Of a DNA stretch of 35,543 nt, positions 31,898 to 35,543 are shown piece after piece. Within the stretch, counting starts at the first letter, position 1. Each line of letters starts with the position of its first letter. Made by a program: the position numbers and the translations under genes. The notes below the pieces were generated by a model that was not told where the DNA came from, did not search any database, and saw only the letters and a program-made list of their open reading frames with translations. The stretch comes from Paramuribaculum intestinale (GTDB taxonomy: Bacteria; Bacteroidota; Bacteroidia; Bacteroidales; Muribaculaceae): NCBI RefSeq assembly GCF_003024925.1, contig NZ_PUED01000007.1, forward strand, positions 1 through 35,543, written 5' to 3'.

Positions 31898-33613
31898 TCA
31901 GAATTTCAGTGAGGCTCCGGCCAGTCCGGTGATGCCCTGTGATTCGAAACAGTCGACGGTCGAATAACGGTGGTTGAGCAGATTCTCTCCATTGACAAAG
32001 ACTGTCAGAGCCGGGGTGATCCCATAGGATATTCCGGCCGACAGATCGCGCACATCGCCGAGAGTTATGGCAGGTGATGCTCCATCGTATATGTGACATA
32101 TACGGCGGCCGGTACGCAGAGTGAAGCCGAGATCGACGCTCAGACGCTCCACCGGATTGACCTTGACCGACGCGTCGAGCACATTGCGCGCCCTGTCGCG
32201 CCACAGATAGTAGCCTTTGCCGTAGGCGGAAGGAGCTGTGTGCCACTCCACGCGAGCATCTGCGACAGATCCCCACCGGTAGCCAACGGCCGCCCCGAAA
32301 TGAAATCCCTTGACATCTTCCGGCTCAAGAATCAGACTGCCGTAACTGTCGGTGATGGCAGGCATGAGCCAGTCGTTGGCACGGGCATATCCGCCGGAGA
32401 TCTCGCCATACAGACCGTGAAGCGGTCCGATGCGCAGGCGCGCGTCGAGTGTCAGCGGTATGTGTGAATTGGCATAAGCCGCCCATGGCTCAATGTTGCG
32501 TGCGAAAGCTAATACAGATCCGAGCGTGTTCTGCCACTCTCCTCCTCCGGCACTAACCTCCAGGGCAAACATCGACGACGGGTTGACAGCGATCCTTACA
32601 TCAGGGGCTATATGGAACGCCTTGCCTGAATTGTGGGTGAGGTCGACACGCGCTCCAAGCCGGAGGTCGAAAGCTCCGGCACGATAGGAATATGAGGGAC
32701 TGAACCGCAGAAGCCATGTAGAGTATGACCGCGGGGTGCCGATATTGGGATTTTCGACCGTGGGATTGGTGCGCAAACCCGAAAAGTCGACATCGAGCGC
32801 GGCAAGCGATCCGCCGTCGAAGTCAGCATTCAGTCCGGCTCCGAAACGGAAATTGTTCTCGGCCTCGGCCGGAAGCTGATCCTGACGGTAGGGATAACGG
32901 ATGTCGTCGCCGAACGCGAAGCGCGAGTAACCGGCACGGAATCCATAGCCTAGATCATTGACGGTCGATTTCCATGCAAGGTCGGCGTTCCAGCGGTTGA
33001 CCGACTGGTATTCCATGCCGTAATCGCCTGTAGCCGGGCTGTAACCCGGATGATTGTAGCGCGAGTAGGAGTAGTCAAGCTCGCCCGACAGCTCCGAGGA
33101 TGCGCCGATACGCTGCGAGGCATAGATGCCTACGGTGGCGGTATGGTCGCGTATGTATTCCTTCCGGCCGGATGAAGCACGGTCATAGGGGGTGCGCCGC
33201 GAGGTGTAGACGGTGCCGTCGTATTGCAGCCATGCTCCGACACGGGTGGTGGAATTGTCGACAATCCTGTATCCGGCCGACAGCATGGCGTTATAGAGCG
33301 GCATGAAGCCGATGGAGGCATATCCGCGGTAGGGGCTGATGTAGATGCTGTCGGCCCATGCGGCCGGATCGAGCACAACTATCCCTGCCGGCACTCGTGA
33401 GGTGATGGCTCTTGTGGATGGCGACAGGCGCTCCATGGCCAGAGGTGGGAGAGATACCGACGGCGTGAAGCCGAGGCGTGTGGCCTCGCGCTGTATCGGC
33501 ACCACCTCGCGCTCCACAGTGATCTCCTTGTTGAGCTGCTGCGCGGCTGTCGTGGCTGTGGCGGCCGCCGATATTACGGCGATTGCCGTCAATCTTATAG
33601 TGTGGTTTATCAT
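31898..33613 (-). CDS. Outer-membrane beta-barrel protein, TonB-receptor-like but without plug
   Basis: A 571-residue protein with a signal peptide (IAVISAAATATTAAQQ) and a mature part of alternating amphipathic strands with many Tyr, Trp and Gly, closing with the outer-membrane signature of a C-terminal Phe (GLAGASLKF). The last third resembles a TonB-dependent receptor barrel (SVKVNPVERLSVDLGFTLRTG, LSAGISYGITPALTVFVNGENLLNHRY). No carboxypeptidase-like or plug domain precedes it, and no TonB box is evident. The gene lies 9 nt after a large TPR-protein gene; such TPR-barrel pairs may work as one envelope complex, but the partner role is inferred. The exact function is unknown. Confidence 0.8.
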   Translation of the reverse strand: MINHTIRLTAIAVISAAATATTAAQQLNKEITVEREVVPIQREATRLGFTPSVSLPPLAMERLSPSTRAITSRVPAGIVVLDPAAWADSIYISPYRGYASIGFMPLYNAMLSAGYRIVDNSTTRVGAWLQYDGTVYTSRRTPYDRASSGRKEYIRDHTATVGIYASQRIGASSELSGELDYSYSRYNHPGYSPATGDYGMEYQSVNRWNADLAWKSTVNDLGYGFRAGYSRFAFGDDIRYPYRQDQLPAEAENNFRFGAGLNADFDGGSLAALDVDFSGLRTNPTVENPNIGTPRSYSTWLLRFSPSYSYRAGAFDLRLGARVDLTHNSGKAFHIAPDVRIAVNPSSMFALEVSAGGGEWQNTLGSVLAFARNIEPWAAYANSHIPLTLDARLRIGPLHGLYGEISGGYARANDWLMPAITDSYGSLILEPEDVKGFHFGAAVGYRWGSVADARVEWHTAPSAYGKGYYLWRDRARNVLDASVKVNPVERLSVDLGFTLRTGRRICHIYDGASPAITLGDVRDLSAGISYGITPALTVFVNGENLLNHRYSTVDCFESQGITGLAGASLKF

Positions 33614-33622
33614 GAGCGGATG

Positions 33623-35543
33623 TTATTGCTGTTGTTTCAGACGTGAGTCGATCATATCGAATATTTCTGCTTCGGTGCCGGGATAGTTGCTCTTGAGCGA
33701 ACGGAGATATTCGTCGGCCTCGAAACCGTTGCCCTGGGCACGCAGCGCATCGCTGAGCACTATAAATCCTCGTGCGAGCCAGTAGGCGTGGGGCGGATTG
33801 GCGTTTATGAGGGCGTCGGCCGTGGCGCGCGCCTTCTCGGCGTTGCCGCTGCGGAGCTGCGATTCGGCCAGACTGACGGCCGCACGTGCGCCATACTCAT
33901 CTTCGGGGCTTGCGGCAAGAAGAGCCCATGCGGCTTCGGCCTCGTCATTGCGTCCAAGACGGCTGAGGGCAAGAGCGCGGTCGTAGGAGATCTCCTGCAG
34001 TCCGGTCAGATTTTCGGCCGACGATGACAGCAGCCTGTCGGCAGCCTCCAGGGCCGTAGCGTTCTCGTCAAGCATGAGCGCCGTGCGCATCACTCCAAGG
34101 CGCGCCTGCTGCAGGCGGCGCGGACTCGACGCGCTCTGCTCCAGACGCCGGTATGATTCGAGCGATGCCGCTCCGCGACCCTGCGCCAGCTCGGCTTCGG
34201 CACGGATTATCAGCGCGTCCTCGCTGACGTCGGCGTGGGGATAACGGTCGGTAAGGCGTGTGGCATATTCGAGAGCCTCGGCGTCGCGCCCGGCGGCCTC
34301 TGCAGCCTTTGCCATCAGCAGGAGAGCCTGCGGCTCATGGACTCCGCCCGGATACGTGCGCAGATAGTCGGCCAGACGCTCCGTGCGGTCGTTGGCCACA
34401 TAGTCGGACTCGGCGGCGCGGAATGCCAGTGCCTCAAGCTCTGAGGCCTCGGTCTGCGGAGCGTCGGGAACCGATGCTATGAATTCGGAATACTCCTGTA
34501 GCTTTCCCTCGTCGGCATAGATGCGCTTGAGGTCGTCGGCGGCCATACGTGCCTCCTCGCTTGTAGGATATGACGATATTATCTGCCGGTAGGAGTCTTT
34601 GGCTTCCTTGCGGCGTCCGGCGCTCAGCGAGGCTATGGCCTTGCGGAGCATTCCCTGGCGCGCATAGGTCGATGCGGGATAGTCGCGCAGCAGATTGTCG
34701 TAAGCCTTAAGGGCTGCATTGTTGTCGCCAACCGCTGTATATGCGTCGGCCTGTTCAAGCATGGCGGCCGGTATGAGCGACGATGTCGGATAGCGTCTGC
34801 AGAGGTCGGAGATAAGCTCTATCTTCTGCTTGTGGTTGCGCTGCAGACCGCTCATGACTGCCTTCTGATAGAGAGCATAATCGCCGGCCTCCGGATTGAG
34901 GGCAAACGCCTTGTCGTAGGCGTCGGCCGCGCCGGCGAAGTCACTGCCGTAGTAAAGACAGTCGGCGGCACGGTTGTAGGCGTCGGCAAGCATACGGTTG
35001 TCGGGACGTGCTGCGATCACATCGCGGAAATCGGTTAGCGCAGCCTTGTAGTCGGCCTGTGAGAAGCGGGCATATCCGAGATTGTAGCGCGCTATCACGG
35101 TATTGGGATCGCCTCGGCGGGACTCCTTGAGATAAGCCTCAAGGGAGCGCACTGCGGCATCATAGCGTTCGAGGTCATACTGGCATATACCCTCCCACAG
35201 GAGAGACTGCCTGGCTATGGAGCGGTCGGCTCCGCTGATGGAAGCGGCCCGGCGGAAACGGTCGAGAGCCTCTGTCAGGCGTCCCGACGAATATTCGCGG
35301 GTGCCGAGAGCGAAGAGCGCGCGCTGGCGGGCGGCATTGGCCTCCGGCGTCGGACGGTTCATCGCATCTATCAGCTTCAGTGCCGACTGATAGTCGTTGT
35401 CGGTCATATATCCCGATATCATGTAAGAGCGCACTCGATCGGCATATTCCGACTGCGGATACTCGCGCAGGAAGTTCTCGAACAGCGCCACGGAATTGCC
35501 GAATGGCACGCGTCCGCCTTCGGACTTGGCCACGGCGTAGTTG
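33623..35543 (-). CDS. Large tetratricopeptide-repeat protein, 5' end outside the window
   Basis: At least 640 residues of tandem TPR-like helix pairs fill the frame, for example VALFENFLREYPQSEYADRV, ALTDFRDVIAARPDNRMLADAYNRAADCLYYG, LKAYDNLLRDYPASTYARQGMLRKAI and ALEYATRLTDRYPHADVSEDALIIRAEAEL. The pattern with DYP/RYP turns is that of the periplasmic YbgF/BamD-like TPR proteins. The frame is open to the window edge, and the GTG at 35533 is inside it (codons for Asn-Tyr-Ala precede it), so the true start with its probable signal peptide is beyond base 35543. It leads the barrel, glycosyltransferase and pyrC run. It is likely a periplasmic or outer-membrane-associated assembly protein. Confidence 0.85.
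   Translation of the reverse strand, partial: NYAVAKSEGGRVPFGNSVALFENFLREYPQSEYADRVRSYMISGYMTDNDYQSALKLIDAMNRPTPEANAARQRALFALGTREYSSGRLTEALDRFRRAASISGADRSIARQSLLWEGICQYDLERYDAAVRSLEAYLKESRRGDPNTVIARYNLGYARFSQADYKAALTDFRDVIAARPDNRMLADAYNRAADCLYYGSDFAGAADAYDKAFALNPEAGDYALYQKAVMSGLQRNHKQKIELISDLCRRYPTSSLIPAAMLEQADAYTAVGDNNAALKAYDNLLRDYPASTYARQGMLRKAIASLSAGRRKEAKDSYRQIISSYPTSEEARMAADDLKRIYADEGKLQEYSEFIASVPDAPQTEASELEALAFRAAESDYVANDRTERLADYLRTYPGGVHEPQALLLMAKAAEAAGRDAEALEYATRLTDRYPHADVSEDALIIRAEAELAQGRGAASLESYRRLEQSASSPRRLQQARLGVMRTALMLDENATALEAADRLLSSSAENLTGLQEISYDRALALSRLGRNDEAEAAWALLAASPEDEYGARAAVSLAESQLRSGNAEKARATADALINANPPHAYWLARGFIVLSDALRAQGNGFEADEYLRSLKSNYPGTEAEIFDMIDSRLKQQQ

Noticed and set aside
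35531-35533. GTG as the start codon of the TPR protein
   Set aside because: The frame continues open to the window edge and no signal peptide follows the GTG; the gene is simply cut by the window.
1-35543. tRNA genes, CRISPR arrays, transposases, integrases, toxin-antitoxin or restriction genes
   Set aside because: I looked through the gaps and coding regions and saw no tRNA-like cloverleaf, regular repeat-spacer array or recognisable mobile or defence gene.

Overview
The window looks like a fragment of a Bacteroidales chromosome, most likely Muribaculaceae or a close relative. That placement is inference: promoters have the Bacteroidetes form (TTTG, about 19-21 nt, TAnnTTTG), start codons lack strong Shine-Dalgarno sequences, the DUF3822-rsmD neighbourhood is typical of the phylum, the Suf cluster is sufBCDS, outer-membrane and lipoprotein genes are frequent, and the DNA is fairly GC-rich by eye. 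Gene density is high. I see no rRNA, tRNA, CRISPR array, insertion sequence or phage module. Most genes are housekeeping.

Layout. (1) Bases 1-42 are not genomic: they match an Illumina Nextera/Tn5 adapter, so the left edge is a contig end and the HAD phosphatase gene there is cut. (2) 43-3887 (-): HAD hydrolase and a giant AsmA-like protein, divergent from hflX (4005-5255, +). (3) 5398-6219 (-): a GH16 glucanase lipoprotein with its own strong terminator. (4) 6560-12079 (+): dnaX, a small lipoprotein, a SUI1/eIF1-like factor and a UvrD/RecB-like helicase, convergent with a Pif1-like helicase (12102-14381, -). (5) 14446-14652: the collapsed remnant of a DUF5009-type membrane acyltransferase, followed by a clear promoter and the iron-sulfur operon sufB-sufC-sufD-sufS (14802-19662, +). 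(6) 19688-26157 (-): a tightly packed nine-gene run, in transcription order epimerase, small membrane protein, aroQ, a short pyruvate kinase, O-methyltransferase, DUF3822, rsmD, a cysteine-free sirtuin and an alpha/beta hydrolase. Several junctions are ATGA overlaps. (7) A 40-bp near-palindrome separates this run from trmB-mrp (26233-28120, +), which ends in a good terminator. (8) An ECF sigma factor (28485-28988, +) with an elaborate upstream region. (9) 29108-35543 (-): TPR protein (cut by the right edge), plug-less beta-barrel, polyprenol-phosphate-type glycosyltransferase, dihydroorotase, a structured non-coding block, and an RbsD/FucU-like protein.

How the genes fit together. dnaX, the RecB-like helicase and the Pif1-like helicase are DNA replication and repair functions lying side by side. 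SufBCDS assembles Fe-S clusters and Mrp (27023-28120) is a candidate Fe-S carrier, but the two are not in one operon. HflX, RsmD, TrmB and SUI1 act on ribosomes, tRNA or initiation. The AsmA-like, barrel, TPR and lipoprotein genes belong to the envelope.

I did not find a convincing new multi-gene defence or metabolic system. The most unusual signals are the structured block at 29592-29763, the palindromic divergent promoter at 26164-26203, the back-to-back promoters at 3952-3980 and 14385-14420, the pyruvate kinase without its C-terminal domain, the zinc-site-less sirtuin, and the degraded DUF5009 gene.
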